Notes: generated from the sequence alone by a model not told the origin. DNA of 64,000 bases from Pseudoflavonifractor sp964504285 (GCA_964504285.1 CAZDDZ010000002.1:1-64000), one strand, 5' to 3'. Positions 1-9,624 are shown, counted from the stretch's first letter. Program-made: numbers and translations.

Positions 1-340
1 CGGGTTCTGTCATTTAAGACAGCCATCTATCTAGGCGCACCGTTGCCGATGCGCTCAAGCCGCCCCCTGAGAACGACCGGGCCGGTCATATGTTCTCCCA
101 CGGCGTTGCTCCGGATAGAGTTTACAGCGATGAGCGCTTCCACGTCATCGGACGGGCTCTTACCTCCGCCTTTCCACCCTTACCTCATCCCCACTTCGGG
201 AGACGAGGCGGTATATCTCTGTTGCACTTTTCCTAGGGTCGCCCCCGGCGGGTGTTACCCGTTATCCTTGCCCTACGGAGCCCGGACTTTCCTCACGAAA
301 GGGCCGTTAGACCCAGCCGCGCGGCTGCCCAGCTTACTTG
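1..340 (-). ncRNA. rnpB: RNase P RNA, bacterial type A (3' end cut by window edge)
   Basis: Read on the minus strand, the sequence carries the hallmark 5' core GAGGAAAGTCCGGGCTCC (about 285-268) and the conserved 3' region ending in ACAGAACCCG at the window edge. This is the catalytic RNA of RNase P, which matures tRNA 5' ends. The 5' P1 strand (AAGCTGGG, near 337-328) pairs with the expected CCCGGCTT just outside the window, so only a few terminal bases are missing. A strong promoter lies immediately upstream (349-377) and places the RNA start near 341. The plus-strand reading frames over this stretch are not genes. Confidence 0.96.
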
Positions 341-348
341 CGAAGCTT

Positions 349-377
349 ATTTTAGCCTAAACAGAGACAATTGTCAA
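349..377 (-). promoter_or_regulatory. rnpB promoter
   Basis: On the minus strand a perfect -35 TTGACA (372-377) is separated by 17 bases from TAAAAT (349-354), placing the transcription start near 341, where the RNase P RNA begins. Confidence 0.8.
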
Positions 378-392
378 ATGCGGCTGTTTCGA

Positions 393-421
393 TTGAAATT
401 TATGCACTATGGTTATATAAT
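393..421 (+). promoter_or_regulatory. murD operon promoter
   Basis: TTGAAA (393-398), a 17-base spacer and a perfect TATAAT (416-421) lie 34 bases before the murD start codon. It is divergent from and close to the rnpB promoter. Confidence 0.8.
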
Positions 422-454
422 AAATAAGTTAGTTTAGCAAGGGAGGAACAGGGT

Positions 455-1846
455 ATGAGTTCCACAATTCAGGAGTATTTAACTTCACTGCGTCACAAGC
501 GTGTGGCGGTGATTGGCATTGGCGTGTCCAACACGCCGCTGATTAAAATGCTGCTTCGGGCGGAGGTGCGTGTTACCGCCTGCGATAAGAGCGCCAGAGA
601 GGATTTTGGCGGGGTCATTGAGGAGCTGGAGAGCCTGGGGGCAGAAATTCACCTGGGCGCCGATTACTTGGAACACCTGGAGGGGCATGACATAATTTTC
701 CGCACCCCCGGCCTGCGGCCTGACGTGCCGCAGCTTTTAGCGGCCAGGGAGCGGGGAAGCGTTGTTACCTCTGAAATGGAGGTATTCTTTCAGGTCTGCC
801 CCTGTGAAATGATTGCCGTGACCGGCAGCGACGGTAAGACCACCACCACCACCATTATTGCTGAGCTGCTCAAAAAATCCGGTCTTCACGTCTATGTAGG
901 CGGTAATATTGGCAATCCATTGCTGGCGGAGGTACCGGGCATAGAGCCGGACGATATGGTAGTACTGGAGCTGTCCTCCTTCCAGCTTATGACCATGGAT
1001 ATGAGTCCCAATGTCGCTGTGGTCACCAATTTGTCTCCCAATCACCTGGACGTGCACAAGTCCATGGAGGAGTATGTCCACGCGAAGGAAAACATTTTTC
1101 TCCATCAGGAGAGCGAGGATTTGGCTGTCTTTAACTGGGACAACGAGACCACCCGCAAGCTGGCCGCTAAGGGCAAAGGGCGAGTGACGATGTTTAGCCG
1201 CAAGGAATCCCTTGAAAAGGGGGTATACCTCAAGGACGACGCCATCTGGAAATCTGACGAGGAGGGAGCTCGCCAGGTGCTTCCCCTGGGCGACATTCTC
1301 CTTCCCGGCGACCACAACGTGGAAAACTACATGGCTGCCATTGCCGCTGTGGACGGTCTGGTTTCTGACGAGACCATACGGGTCTTTGCCCGGAATTTTG
1401 GCGGGGTAGAGCACCGCATAGAGCTGGTGCGCACCCTGAACGGTGTGCGCTACTATAACGATTCCATTGCCTCTAGCCCCTCACGCACCATCGCGGGTCT
1501 GAAATCCTTTGAAGAAAAGGTCATTCTTATTGCCGGTGGCTATGACAAGCACATTCCGTTTGAAGCCCTGGGACCTGAAATTGTATCGCATGTAAAGGCA
1601 CTTATCCTGACAGGGGATACCGCACCAAAGCTGCGCGCCACAGTGGAAAATGCTCCCGGCTATACCCGGGATACTCCGCCTATTATTGAGTATAACGACT
1701 TTAAATCGGCGGTGACTGCCGCTGCGGCTATGGCCCAGCCGGGCGACGTGGTGCTTTTGTCTCCGGCCTGTGCGTCCTTTGATCAGTTTAAAAACTTTAT
1801 GGAGCGGGGCAACCGTTTTAAAGAAATTGTGCGTGAAATGGAATAG
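455..1846 (+). CDS. murD: UDP-N-acetylmuramoyl-L-alanine--D-glutamate ligase (MurD)
   Basis: Cytoplasmic Mur ligase that adds D-glutamate to UDP-MurNAc-L-alanine in peptidoglycan precursor synthesis. The 463 residues match the family length. Visible are an N-terminal nucleotide-binding motif GIGVSN (21-26), the Mur ligase ATP-binding loop GSDGKTT (124-130), the central ELSSFQL and SPNHLDVH motifs, and a C-terminal domain with the HRIE segment. The ATG follows AAGGGAGG. MurD is usually in the dcw cluster. Here it stands first in a run with three M42 peptidases, starting 11 bases before the next gene, which suggests co-transcription. Confidence 0.96.
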   Translation: MSSTIQEYLTSLRHKRVAVIGIGVSNTPLIKMLLRAEVRVTACDKSAREDFGGVIEELESLGAEIHLGADYLEHLEGHDIIFRTPGLRPDVPQLLAARERGSVVTSEMEVFFQVCPCEMIAVTGSDGKTTTTTIIAELLKKSGLHVYVGGNIGNPLLAEVPGIEPDDMVVLELSSFQLMTMDMSPNVAVVTNLSPNHLDVHKSMEEYVHAKENIFLHQESEDLAVFNWDNETTRKLAAKGKGRVTMFSRKESLEKGVYLKDDAIWKSDEEGARQVLPLGDILLPGDHNVENYMAAIAAVDGLVSDETIRVFARNFGGVEHRIELVRTLNGVRYYNDSIASSPSRTIAGLKSFEEKVILIAGGYDKHIPFEALGPEIVSHVKALILTGDTAPKLRATVENAPGYTRDTPPIIEYNDFKSAVTAAAAMAQPGDVVLLSPACASFDQFKNFMERGNRFKEIVREME

Positions 1847-1857
1847 GAAGTGAACCG

Positions 1858-2907
1858 ATGTTAGAAATTAGAACCGCCCTGGAGGAGCTCTGCGCCCAGC
1901 CGGGCCCCTCCGGCTTTGAAAGCCCTGCCGCCCAAGTAGCGGCGCGTCTGCTGGATCCGCTGGTAGATGAGGTGTCCACCGACAAGCTTGGTAACGTTGT
2001 TGGCGTGCGCCGCTGTGGCAAGCCGGGGGCAAAGCGTCTCCTGCTGGATGCCCATCTGGACGAAATCGGCCTTATTGTCATTGGCATTGAGGACGGCTTT
2101 CTCCGCTTTCGCACCATCGGCGGGGTCGACCCCCGTATGCTTCCCGACCGGGAGCTGACCGTGCTGACAGACCCGCCACTGTTCGGCCTGGTGTCCTGTT
2201 TAGCGCCCCATGTGCAAAAGAAGGGGGATTCGGACAAGTCGGTGGCCATTCCCGATCTAATAGTGGACATTGGCATGAGTCAGGAGGAGGCCGTCAAGGC
2301 GGTACCTATCGGTACCCCTATGGTCTACCGGGGCGGTTGTTTCGCCTTGGGTGAGGAGAATATGTGCGGCAAGGCCATGGATGACCGTGCCTGCTTTGTC
2401 ACCCTCCTGCGGTGTGCCGAGCTTTTACAGGGCAAGGAGCTGGACGTTGATCTTTATATTATGGGCAGTGTCCGCGAGGAGGTCGGCGGATCGGGCGCTA
2501 AGGTGGGTACCTTCGCCGTCGCCCCTGATTGGTGTGTGGCAGTAGATGTGACCCACGGAAAAACGCCAGACGCGCCCAATCCCAGAGACCGAGTTTGCGA
2601 GCTCTCCGGCGGCCCTGCCATCGGCGTTGGCCCCAATATGACCCGCCATCTGACCGAGCGCATGGTCGCCAAGGCCAAGGAGAAGGAAATCCCCTATCAG
2701 CTGGAGGTCATGGAGGGGCACACGGGCACCAACGGCTGGCATATGCAAATTAGTAGGGAAGGGGTTGCTACCTCAGTGGTCAGCTTGCCTCTAAAGTACA
2801 TGCACACCCCCATGGAAGTAATCTCCCTGGAGGATATGGAGTCAGTGGCCAAGCTGCTGGCGGCCTTTACGGAAAACCTGGGAAAGGAGGCAGAGGAGCT
2901 ATGCTGA
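1858..2907 (+). CDS. M42 family metallopeptidase (glutamyl aminopeptidase/endoglucanase-like), copy 1
   Basis: A 349-residue member of peptidase family M42, cobalt- or zinc-dependent aminopeptidases that form dodecameric shells and trim peptides in the cytoplasm. The dinuclear metal site is intact: H66 and D68 in DAHLDE, the bridging Asp in AMDDR (about 175), the catalytic Glu pair in REEVGG (207-208), D230, and a C-terminal His in KYMHTP. It is the first of three adjacent paralogues and overlaps the next by 7 bases, so the two are probably translationally coupled. Substrate preference cannot be read from the sequence. Confidence 0.92.
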   Translation: MLEIRTALEELCAQPGPSGFESPAAQVAARLLDPLVDEVSTDKLGNVVGVRRCGKPGAKRLLLDAHLDEIGLIVIGIEDGFLRFRTIGGVDPRMLPDRELTVLTDPPLFGLVSCLAPHVQKKGDSDKSVAIPDLIVDIGMSQEEAVKAVPIGTPMVYRGGCFALGEENMCGKAMDDRACFVTLLRCAELLQGKELDVDLYIMGSVREEVGGSGAKVGTFAVAPDWCVAVDVTHGKTPDAPNPRDRVCELSGGPAIGVGPNMTRHLTERMVAKAKEKEIPYQLEVMEGHTGTNGWHMQISREGVATSVVSLPLKYMHTPMEVISLEDMESVAKLLAAFTENLGKEAEELC

Positions 2908-3926
2908 TCAATACCATTCAGGAACTCTGCCTTTTAAACGGCGTTTCCAGCTATGAGGACGATGTGCGCGCTTACATTAAGGAAAAGGCCGCTCCCTACG
3001 CCACCGAGATGCGGGTTGACCCCATGGGCAGTCTTATTGTGTTCAAGAAGGGGATGCGTTCTACCGGGAACAAGCTGCTTTTGGCTGCTCATATGGACGA
3101 GGTAGGGCTGATTATTAAGCGAATCACCGATGACGGATATTTGAAATTCGCCTGTATCGGCGGCATTGACCGGCGGGTGCTCCTGGGGAAAAAGGTGCTG
3201 GTGGGCAAAAAACGCGTACCCGGAGTTATCGGGTTAAAGGCTATTCATCTCACCACCGCCGAGGAGAGGGAAAAGCTCCCCAAGCTGGAGGAGTATTATA
3301 TTGACATCGGGGCTAAGGACAAGGAAACCGGTGAAAAGCAAACCTTTATTGGGGACTTTGCCGCCTTTGAGAGTGACTGCGTTCCCTTTGGGGACGGCAT
3401 GCTTAAGGCCAAGGCATTGGACGATCGTGTGGGCTGTGCCATTATGCTGGAACTGCTAAAAGAGGAGCTGCCTATGGACTGCACCTTTGCCTTTACCGTG
3501 CAGGAGGAGGTGGGCTGCCGCGGTGCACACGGCGCGGCCTTCTCGGTAGCACCCGAAATTGCCCTGGTACTGGAGACCACCACGGCCGCTGATCTGGCGG
3601 GCATGGAGGACCATAAGCGGGTCTGTGCCCCCGGCAAGGGACCTGTGATCCCGTTTATGGATAGTGGCTCCATGGCTGACCGTGGGCTTTTTGAGCTGAT
3701 GCGAAGCCTGGCTGAGGCCAATAACATCCCCTGGCAGACCAAGCATTTCATTGCTGGCGGTAATGACGCTTCGGTCATTCAGCGCAGCCGTGAAGGAGTG
3801 CGCACAGTAACCATGTCGGCGGCAGTGCGCTATCTTCACGCCCCTGCCAGCGTGGCTTGCATCCGCGATTTTGACCATATGCTCACCCTGTCCCGACTCT
3901 TTATAAACGCCGTCGCAGAACGGTAA
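2901..3926 (+). CDS. M42 family metallopeptidase, copy 2
   Basis: A 341-residue M42 aminopeptidase. Metal ligands are seen at H64/D66 (AAHMDEVG), in ALDDR, at the catalytic Glu pair of QEEVG, at a Glu in LETTT where copies 1 and 3 have Asp, and at the His of RYLHAP. The Asp/Glu switch is a known kind of variation in this family and may tune specificity. The start ATG lies inside the end of copy 1 behind GGAGGCAGAGGAG. It is clearly diverged from its neighbours, so the array is old rather than a recent duplication. Confidence 0.92.
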   Translation: MLINTIQELCLLNGVSSYEDDVRAYIKEKAAPYATEMRVDPMGSLIVFKKGMRSTGNKLLLAAHMDEVGLIIKRITDDGYLKFACIGGIDRRVLLGKKVLVGKKRVPGVIGLKAIHLTTAEEREKLPKLEEYYIDIGAKDKETGEKQTFIGDFAAFESDCVPFGDGMLKAKALDDRVGCAIMLELLKEELPMDCTFAFTVQEEVGCRGAHGAAFSVAPEIALVLETTTAADLAGMEDHKRVCAPGKGPVIPFMDSGSMADRGLFELMRSLAEANNIPWQTKHFIAGGNDASVIQRSREGVRTVTMSAAVRYLHAPASVACIRDFDHMLTLSRLFINAVAER

Positions 3927-3966
3927 GTTAGGTGGGGCTTGCTCCCGCCGTCTGGAGGTTCTATAC

Positions 3967-4962
3967 ATGGATATTTTAAATACGCTGCAAATTCTCAATG
4001 CCTGTCACGGCCCTGCCGGAGACGAGGCCCAGATTGCTGCCGCCATTACCAAGCTGGCCGAGCCCTATGCTGATGAAATCCGCACTGACACCATGGGCAA
4101 TCTCATCGTACATAAAAAGGGCGCGGGCCCTAAAATCATGTTTGCAGCCCACATGGATTCCATCGGGTTTATCATCACTCATATTGACGAGAAGGGATTT
4201 CTCCGCTTTGGTAAAATCGGTGGACTGCACGACCCCGACGTACTCAGCACCGCTGTTCACTTTAAAAACGGCGTGCGCGGCGTGGTGTGCCTGGACAACA
4301 AGGTAGAGCCAAAGAGCATGACCCTGGAGGATTTGTACATCGACATTGGCGCGAAGGACGAGGCAGAGGCTAAAAGCATGGTGCGAGTGGGGGATACCGC
4401 CGTATATGATGCCCGCACCTTTGCCACCGGTGACCGTCTGGTTTCTCCTTACATGGATAACCGCATCTCCTGCGTGGTACTACTTATGGCGCTGGAGCGG
4501 CTGACCGAAAGCAGAAACGATCTCTACTTCGTCTTTACTGTTCAGGAGGAGTTGGGACTTCGGGGCGCGAAAACCGCCGCCTTTGGTATCGCTCCGGATT
4601 ATGGCATCGCCGTGGATGTGACTCTAGCTGACGACGAGCTCAATGCCAAACATTCGGGCAGCAGCGTGGCCGGCGGAGGCGCTGCTATTAAGGTGATGGA
4701 CGGTTCTGTCATTTGCCATCCGGAGATGGTAAAGCGTCTGTCTGACCTGGCCGCGGCCAAGGGAATTCCCGCCCAACGGGATGTTATTCGTTCCGGCGGC
4801 ACTGACGCGGGCGCTATTCATATTAATGGTACCGGCGTAACCACCGGTGGCATTTCCATTCCCTGCCGTTATGTCCACTCGCCTGTAGAGATGGTAGACA
4901 GCCGGGACGTGGAGGCCAGTGCCGCCCTTGTGACTGCCTTTGCCGAGAGCGAATTGGCGTAA
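3967..4962 (+). CDS. M42 family metallopeptidase, copy 3
   Basis: A 331-residue M42 aminopeptidase with ligands H62/D64 (AAHMDSIG, where most members have HMDE), the Asp of YMDNR, the Glu pair in QEELG, the Asp in AVDVT and the His of RYVHSP. The Ser after the HxD motif and Asn in YMDNR set it apart from copies 1 and 2. The start follows CTGGAGG with 8-base spacing. The gap of 40 bases after copy 2 has no clear terminator, so it is likely part of the same operon. Confidence 0.92.
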   Translation: MDILNTLQILNACHGPAGDEAQIAAAITKLAEPYADEIRTDTMGNLIVHKKGAGPKIMFAAHMDSIGFIITHIDEKGFLRFGKIGGLHDPDVLSTAVHFKNGVRGVVCLDNKVEPKSMTLEDLYIDIGAKDEAEAKSMVRVGDTAVYDARTFATGDRLVSPYMDNRISCVVLLMALERLTESRNDLYFVFTVQEELGLRGAKTAAFGIAPDYGIAVDVTLADDELNAKHSGSSVAGGGAAIKVMDGSVICHPEMVKRLSDLAAAKGIPAQRDVIRSGGTDAGAIHINGTGVTTGGISIPCRYVHSPVEMVDSRDVEASAALVTAFAESELA

Positions 4963-5022
4963 CATCTTATAGAGCAGGAGCTTACTCCTGCCGCAATTTT
5001 AAAAAAGTGAGTGTAAAAATAA

Positions 5023-6273
5023 ATGCCTTTACAGATAAGCGATAGAGTGCGTTCTTTGGCCGAGCAGGCACAAAAAGACCTGCGGGAGCAATTTGAGCGC
5101 ATTGACGCCATTGCCCAGGAGAACACCCAGAAGGTGCTTGCCGCCTTTCAAAAGCATCGGGTGGCCGAGGGCTACTTTGCCGGTACTACCGGTTACGGCT
5201 ACGACGACCAGGGGCGAGATAAGCTAGACGAGATTTGGGCGGACATTTTTGGCGCGGAGGACGCGCTGGTGCGCATTCAATTTGTCAACGGAACTCACGC
5301 CATCAGCTCGGCCCTCTATGGTATTTTGCGTCCCGGCGATGTGCTTCTGTCCGCCATCGGTGCGCCTTATGACACGCTTCTCGGAGTCATCGGCGTAGCC
5401 GATAAGGGGCCTGGTTCCTTAAAGGATTACGGAATAGGTTATCGTCAGGTGGACGTAACCGCAGACGACAAGCCGGATATTAACGGTATTGTTGCCGCTG
5501 TGCAGGAGCCAAATATTAAAGCGGTGCTCATCCAGCGGTCTAAAGGCTATGCTACCCGCGCCTCCTTAAGCGTAGACGAAATCGGGACCATTATCAGGGA
5601 GATTCGCAAGGTAAATTCCGGTGTCTATATCCTGGTGGACAACTGCTACGGTGAGTTTGTGGAGACCAGAGAGCCATTGGAGGTGGGGGCCGACCTTGTG
5701 ATGGGCTCCCTTATTAAAAATCCAGGCGGTGGACTGGCCCCCACAGGGGGCTATCTTGCAGGGAAGAAGCAATTGGTAGAGGCGGCTGCAATGCGGCTGA
5801 CTGTGCCGGGCATCGGCAAGGAGTGCGGATCGACACTAGGCAACAACCGCAGTCTCTATCAAGGACTTTTCCTTGCCCCTCACACTACCGCGCAGGCCGT
5901 CAAGACAGCGGTGTTCGCTGCTCGCATGATGGAGCTGCTGGGCTATGCTGTGGAGCCATCCTCTGACGCAGTACGACATGACATTATTCAAATGCTTCAT
6001 TTCGGCAGCCCAGAGCCCCTTAAGCGGTTCTGCAAGGGGATTCAGTTCGGTGCGCCGGTGGACTCCTATGTTACGCCAGAGCCATGGGATATGCCTGGCT
6101 ATGATTGTCCTGTCATTATGGCGGCAGGCGCCTTCATTCAAGGCGCATCCATTGAGCTAAGCTGCGATGCACCCATGCGGGATCCGTACACCGCCTACCT
6201 CCAGGGCGGACTGACCTACGAGTCGGGCAAGCTTGGTATCATGCTGGCGGTAGAAGAGCTGCTGCGGGCATAG
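5023..6273 (+). CDS. PLP-dependent methionine gamma-lyase/aluminium-resistance family protein (YnbB-like)
   Basis: A 416-residue fold-type I PLP enzyme of the family annotated as aluminium resistance or methionine gamma-lyase-like. The likely PLP lysine is K232 in GSLIKNPGGG, and the Asp that contacts the pyridine nitrogen is D206 in VDNCYGEF. The glycine-rich GYGYDDQG segment near residue 57 is also typical. The family belongs to the Cys/Met metabolism superfamily, but its physiological reaction is poorly established. In Firmicutes it often lies near peptidase, glnR-like or housekeeping genes. It follows the M42 array by 60 bases on the same strand. Confidence 0.88.
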   Translation: MPLQISDRVRSLAEQAQKDLREQFERIDAIAQENTQKVLAAFQKHRVAEGYFAGTTGYGYDDQGRDKLDEIWADIFGAEDALVRIQFVNGTHAISSALYGILRPGDVLLSAIGAPYDTLLGVIGVADKGPGSLKDYGIGYRQVDVTADDKPDINGIVAAVQEPNIKAVLIQRSKGYATRASLSVDEIGTIIREIRKVNSGVYILVDNCYGEFVETREPLEVGADLVMGSLIKNPGGGLAPTGGYLAGKKQLVEAAAMRLTVPGIGKECGSTLGNNRSLYQGLFLAPHTTAQAVKTAVFAARMMELLGYAVEPSSDAVRHDIIQMLHFGSPEPLKRFCKGIQFGAPVDSYVTPEPWDMPGYDCPVIMAAGAFIQGASIELSCDAPMRDPYTAYLQGGLTYESGKLGIMLAVEELLRA

Positions 6274-6318
6274 GATATGCCCTGCCGCGCATAGGCTTAC
6301 CCATAAGGGGTGAGGTGT

Positions 6319-6999
6319 ATGCAGAAGTGGCGGCGGATTTGGCTTCGAAGTCGAGTGTCTGACCGGCATGGAAGCGGGCGGACGAGTTTTTTTATTTCTG
6401 CTGTACTGGGAATTGGGCTTGCACTTCTGGCCATTTCACTGTTTGACAGCAGTGTACGCCCGGTTGTCACTGAAATGGCAAAGACCCGCACCGGCAACGC
6501 CGTCACCCGCATTGTGAATGACGCAGTAAGCAGGACCATGTCGACTCAGGCCATTGCCTATGATGACATGATTACACTTCAAAAGGATTCCTCCGGCCAA
6601 ATTATCGCTTTGACCAGCAATTCGGTAGAAATGAACCGTCTGCGCACGCAGATTTTGGACGAAGTAATTAGTAAAGTCAATACGCTTGACAGCAATGAAC
6701 TGGGCGTGCCGTTGGGGAATTTGTCCGGCTTTGCCACCCTATCAGAGAAGGGGCCGCTGCTCCCGGTGCGGGTGCTGTCGGTGGCCTCTGCCGATGCTGC
6801 CTTTCGCAACCAGTTTACCGCCGCCGGTATTAACCAGAGTTACCATCAAGTTGTGCTGGACGTAACAGTAAATGTCAAGTTGCTCATCCCGGGCGATACG
6901 GTGGAGACGGCAATTACCACCCAGGTTAGTGTTGCCGAAACCATTATTGTGGGCAAGGTGCCGGATGCGTACTTGCAGTTTGGGGAACAGCTAAAATAA
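6319..6999 (+). CDS. yunB: Sporulation protein YunB
   Basis: Resembles YunB, a mother-cell (SigE-type) sporulation protein in Bacillus. It has an N-terminal basic stretch, a single membrane segment (about residues 25-43) and an extracytoplasmic domain with conserved AVSRTM-like and GNLSG-type segments. An ATG at 6319 behind AAGGGGTGAGG is preferred to the in-frame GTG at 6310, which sits inside that ribosome binding site. This gives 226 residues. Its presence indicates that the host is an endospore former. It is followed 16 bases later by a VanZ-like gene. Confidence 0.82.
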   Translation: MQKWRRIWLRSRVSDRHGSGRTSFFISAVLGIGLALLAISLFDSSVRPVVTEMAKTRTGNAVTRIVNDAVSRTMSTQAIAYDDMITLQKDSSGQIIALTSNSVEMNRLRTQILDEVISKVNTLDSNELGVPLGNLSGFATLSEKGPLLPVRVLSVASADAAFRNQFTAAGINQSYHQVVLDVTVNVKLLIPGDTVETAITTQVSVAETIIVGKVPDAYLQFGEQLK

Positions 7000-7015
7000 A
7001 AATGGGGGTATCGTA

Positions 7016-7675
7016 ATGAGCCAAATGCTGTACTACCTGTGTGAAATGCTGATTGTCGCTGTTCCAGCGGCAATTGTGTTCTCCTGCTTTTGGCCATACC
7101 GGCGGCGAGCGTTATCAGCCATGAAATTGCGTACCAATTTATGGCGTGAAACAGGGCTGATATTTTTCGTTATGTGTCTGTTTGGCGTTCTTGCAGTTAC
7201 ACTGTGGCCGGTTTACATGCGGCAGCCCCATAGTGGAGTAGCTGGAAATATTATTTTGATTGTTGACCGGCCAAACCCGCTTTATAATGTCAATCTGATA
7301 CCGTTTCGCATGTTTAGCGATTATTTTCAGGACATAAAAGGCGGGAACTATCTGTTTACCGTCATTAATTTCTTTGGAAATCTGGCGGTATTTGTACCAC
7401 TTGGGCTTTTTCCTGCGCTTTTATGGAGAAACGCCACCTGGAAACGTTCGTGCTTGGTGGGGGTTGGAGTCTCCTTTCTAGTGGAATGTGGGCAATACTT
7501 GGTGGTAAGAAGCGTCGATATTGACGATATCATTCTAAATACTTTGGGTGCTATGTGCGGATACTGGATATACCTGTTCTTGCGCAGGCTGTTTCCAAAA
7601 TTGATTTCAAAGTTGATATGCAAAAATCTGGAGGTTCCTTATGGACAACAAACTGGAGATCAAACAGCTTCGTAA
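7016..7675 (+). CDS. VanZ-like membrane protein
   Basis: A 219-residue integral membrane protein with four to five hydrophobic segments and the VanZ-family layout: an N-terminal helix, a long loop with NPLYNVNLIPFRMF, then paired helices containing GNLAVFVPLG and SFLVECGQ, ending in a basic tail. VanZ relatives affect glycopeptide or lipoglycopeptide sensitivity, but most chromosomal members have no known role. The 3' end overlaps ligA by 35 bases, so ligA translation is probably coupled to it. The base composition is slightly more AT-rich than its neighbours. Confidence 0.85.
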   Translation: MSQMLYYLCEMLIVAVPAAIVFSCFWPYRRRALSAMKLRTNLWRETGLIFFVMCLFGVLAVTLWPVYMRQPHSGVAGNIILIVDRPNPLYNVNLIPFRMFSDYFQDIKGGNYLFTVINFFGNLAVFVPLGLFPALLWRNATWKRSCLVGVGVSFLVECGQYLVVRSVDIDDIILNTLGAMCGYWIYLFLRRLFPKLISKLICKNLEVPYGQQTGDQTAS

Positions 7676-9620
7676 AGAACTAAACGAGGCGGGATATCTG
7701 TACTATGTATTGGACAACCCCACTATGTCCGATTATGATTATGACCATAAGCTCCGCCGTTTAGAGGAGCTGGAGGCCGCCCATCCTGAGCTGATAACGC
7801 CCGACTCTCCCACTCAACGGGTAGGTGGAAAGGTGGCAGACGGCTTTCAGGAGGTGATACACGAGGTTCCCCTTGAGAGTCTTCAGGATGTATTTTCTAC
7901 TGATGAGCTACTGGACTTCGGCCAGCGGCTAAGCGATGCTCTGGAGCATGTGGCCGAGTTCGATGTCGAGCCCAAGGTAGATGGCCTATCGGTGGCGCTG
8001 GAGTACCGGGACGGCATCTTCGTCCGAGGTGCGACCCGAGGCGACGGCAGGGTGGGGGAGGATGTGACCGAAAACCTCAAAACGATTAAGTCTATCCCGC
8101 TTAAGCTTCCGGAGGCTCTGCCGCAGCTCATTGTTCGTGGCGAGGTTTTTATGCCGAAGGCAGTATTTCACGCACTTAACCGGGTTCGAGAGCTTAACGG
8201 AGAGGCCCTATTTGCCAACCCCCGCAATGCCGCCGCGGGCTCCATGCGCCAGCTTGACCCCAAAGTTGCAGCTGCGCGGAAGCTGGACATTGTGGTCTTT
8301 AACATTCAAAAAATAGAGGGGAAGAGCTTTCTCACCCATACTGAAACCCTGGATTATTTAGAGAGCCAGCACTTTAAAGTGATTCCCCGCACCCGCTGCA
8401 ACACCATGGAACAGGCCGCCGAACTAATTGCCGAAATCGGTGACAACCGGGAAAAATTTAGCTATGACATTGACGGCGCGGTTATAAAGCTAAATAACCT
8501 GTCAGACCGCTTTACTCTTGGCAGCACCGCCAAATTTCCTCGCTGGGCTGCGGCCTATAAGTATCCCCCGGAGCAAAAGCCCTCCAAGGTGGTAGACATT
8601 GTGGTACAGGTGGGGCGTACAGGAGTGCTTACCCCCAAGGCGGTGGTGGAGCCGGTGCGTTTGGCAGGTACCACAGTCCAAAGCGCCACTCTCCACAACC
8701 AGGACTTTATTACTGAAAAGGATATCCGTATTGGGGACACAGTACTAGTGCAAAAGGCAGGAGAGATCATTCCGGAAATTGTATCGGTGCTGTTGAAGGA
8801 GCGTCCCGAGGGGACAGTACCCTATCATCTGCCAGACCGCTGTCCGGTCTGCGGTGCAGAGGTTGTCCGTGACGAAGACGGCGCGCACATCCGCTGCACC
8901 GGGGCTGAATGTCCTGCCCAGCTGCTGCGCAATTTGACTCATTTTGCCAGCCGGGATGCCATGGATATCGAGGGGCTTGGCCCCGCAGTGGTAGAAGCAT
9001 TGGTGGGGGCGGAGCTAATTAAGAACCCTGCTGATCTTTACCGCCTAGAGCCACAGTCGATTGCTGGGTTGGAGCGCATGGGTCAGAAGTCAGCGGAAAA
9101 CCTGATGGCCGCCATTGAGAAGTCCAAGGGTAACGGCCTTGCTCGACTTCTCTTTGCCTTCGGCATTCGCCAGGTAGGACAAAAGGCGGGGAAAATTTTA
9201 GCCGCCCGATTCGGCTCTATGGATGCCCTTCTGTCTGCAAATGAAGAGGACTTTACAGCAGTGCCGGACGTTGGCGGTATTACGGCCAAGAGCCTGTACG
9301 ACTGGCTCCACAGCCCGCAAAGTGAGCACCTGATTCAATCACTTCGTGAGGCCGGGGTAAACATGGAAAGCACGGAGGCTCCAAGGGGTGATAAGTTGAC
9401 CGGGCTAACCTTTGTTCTTACCGGCACCTTGGAGCAGTTCACCCGCGAGGAGGCCGGAGCCATGATTGAGCAGCAGGGCGGTAAGGTCTCGGGTTCGGTG
9501 TCTAAAAAAACCAGCTATGTGGTAGCCGGAGAAGCCGCCGGCTCCAAACTCCGCAAGGCGGAGGAGCTTGGAATTTCTATTTTAAGCGAAGGGGAACTAA
9601 TCTCCTTGCTTCAGCTATAA
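7641..9620 (+). CDS. ligA: NAD-dependent DNA ligase LigA
   Basis: Essential replicative ligase that seals nicks using NAD. The 659 residues match the family. Domain order is the Ia domain (YYVLDNP, YDYD), the adenylation domain with nucleophile K112 in the KVDG motif, an OB fold, a four-Cys zinc finger (CPVC and CTGAEC, about 400-425), helix-hairpin-helix repeats (about 440-580) and a C-terminal BRCT domain (from about 590). The ATG follows CTGGAGG inside the end of the VanZ-like gene. Transcription ends at the strong hairpin directly downstream. Confidence 0.97.
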   Translation: MDNKLEIKQLRKELNEAGYLYYVLDNPTMSDYDYDHKLRRLEELEAAHPELITPDSPTQRVGGKVADGFQEVIHEVPLESLQDVFSTDELLDFGQRLSDALEHVAEFDVEPKVDGLSVALEYRDGIFVRGATRGDGRVGEDVTENLKTIKSIPLKLPEALPQLIVRGEVFMPKAVFHALNRVRELNGEALFANPRNAAAGSMRQLDPKVAAARKLDIVVFNIQKIEGKSFLTHTETLDYLESQHFKVIPRTRCNTMEQAAELIAEIGDNREKFSYDIDGAVIKLNNLSDRFTLGSTAKFPRWAAAYKYPPEQKPSKVVDIVVQVGRTGVLTPKAVVEPVRLAGTTVQSATLHNQDFITEKDIRIGDTVLVQKAGEIIPEIVSVLLKERPEGTVPYHLPDRCPVCGAEVVRDEDGAHIRCTGAECPAQLLRNLTHFASRDAMDIEGLGPAVVEALVGAELIKNPADLYRLEPQSIAGLERMGQKSAENLMAAIEKSKGNGLARLLFAFGIRQVGQKAGKILAARFGSMDALLSANEEDFTAVPDVGGITAKSLYDWLHSPQSEHLIQSLREAGVNMESTEAPRGDKLTGLTFVLTGTLEQFTREEAGAMIEQQGGKVSGSVSKKTSYVVAGEAAGSKLRKAEELGISILSEGELISLLQL

Positions 9621-9624
9621 GGCA

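Noticed and set aside
43..437. Plus-strand ORFs of 105 and 61 residues at the window start
   Set aside because: They lie across the RNase P RNA and its promoter on the other strand and have no ribosome binding site or recognisable protein features.
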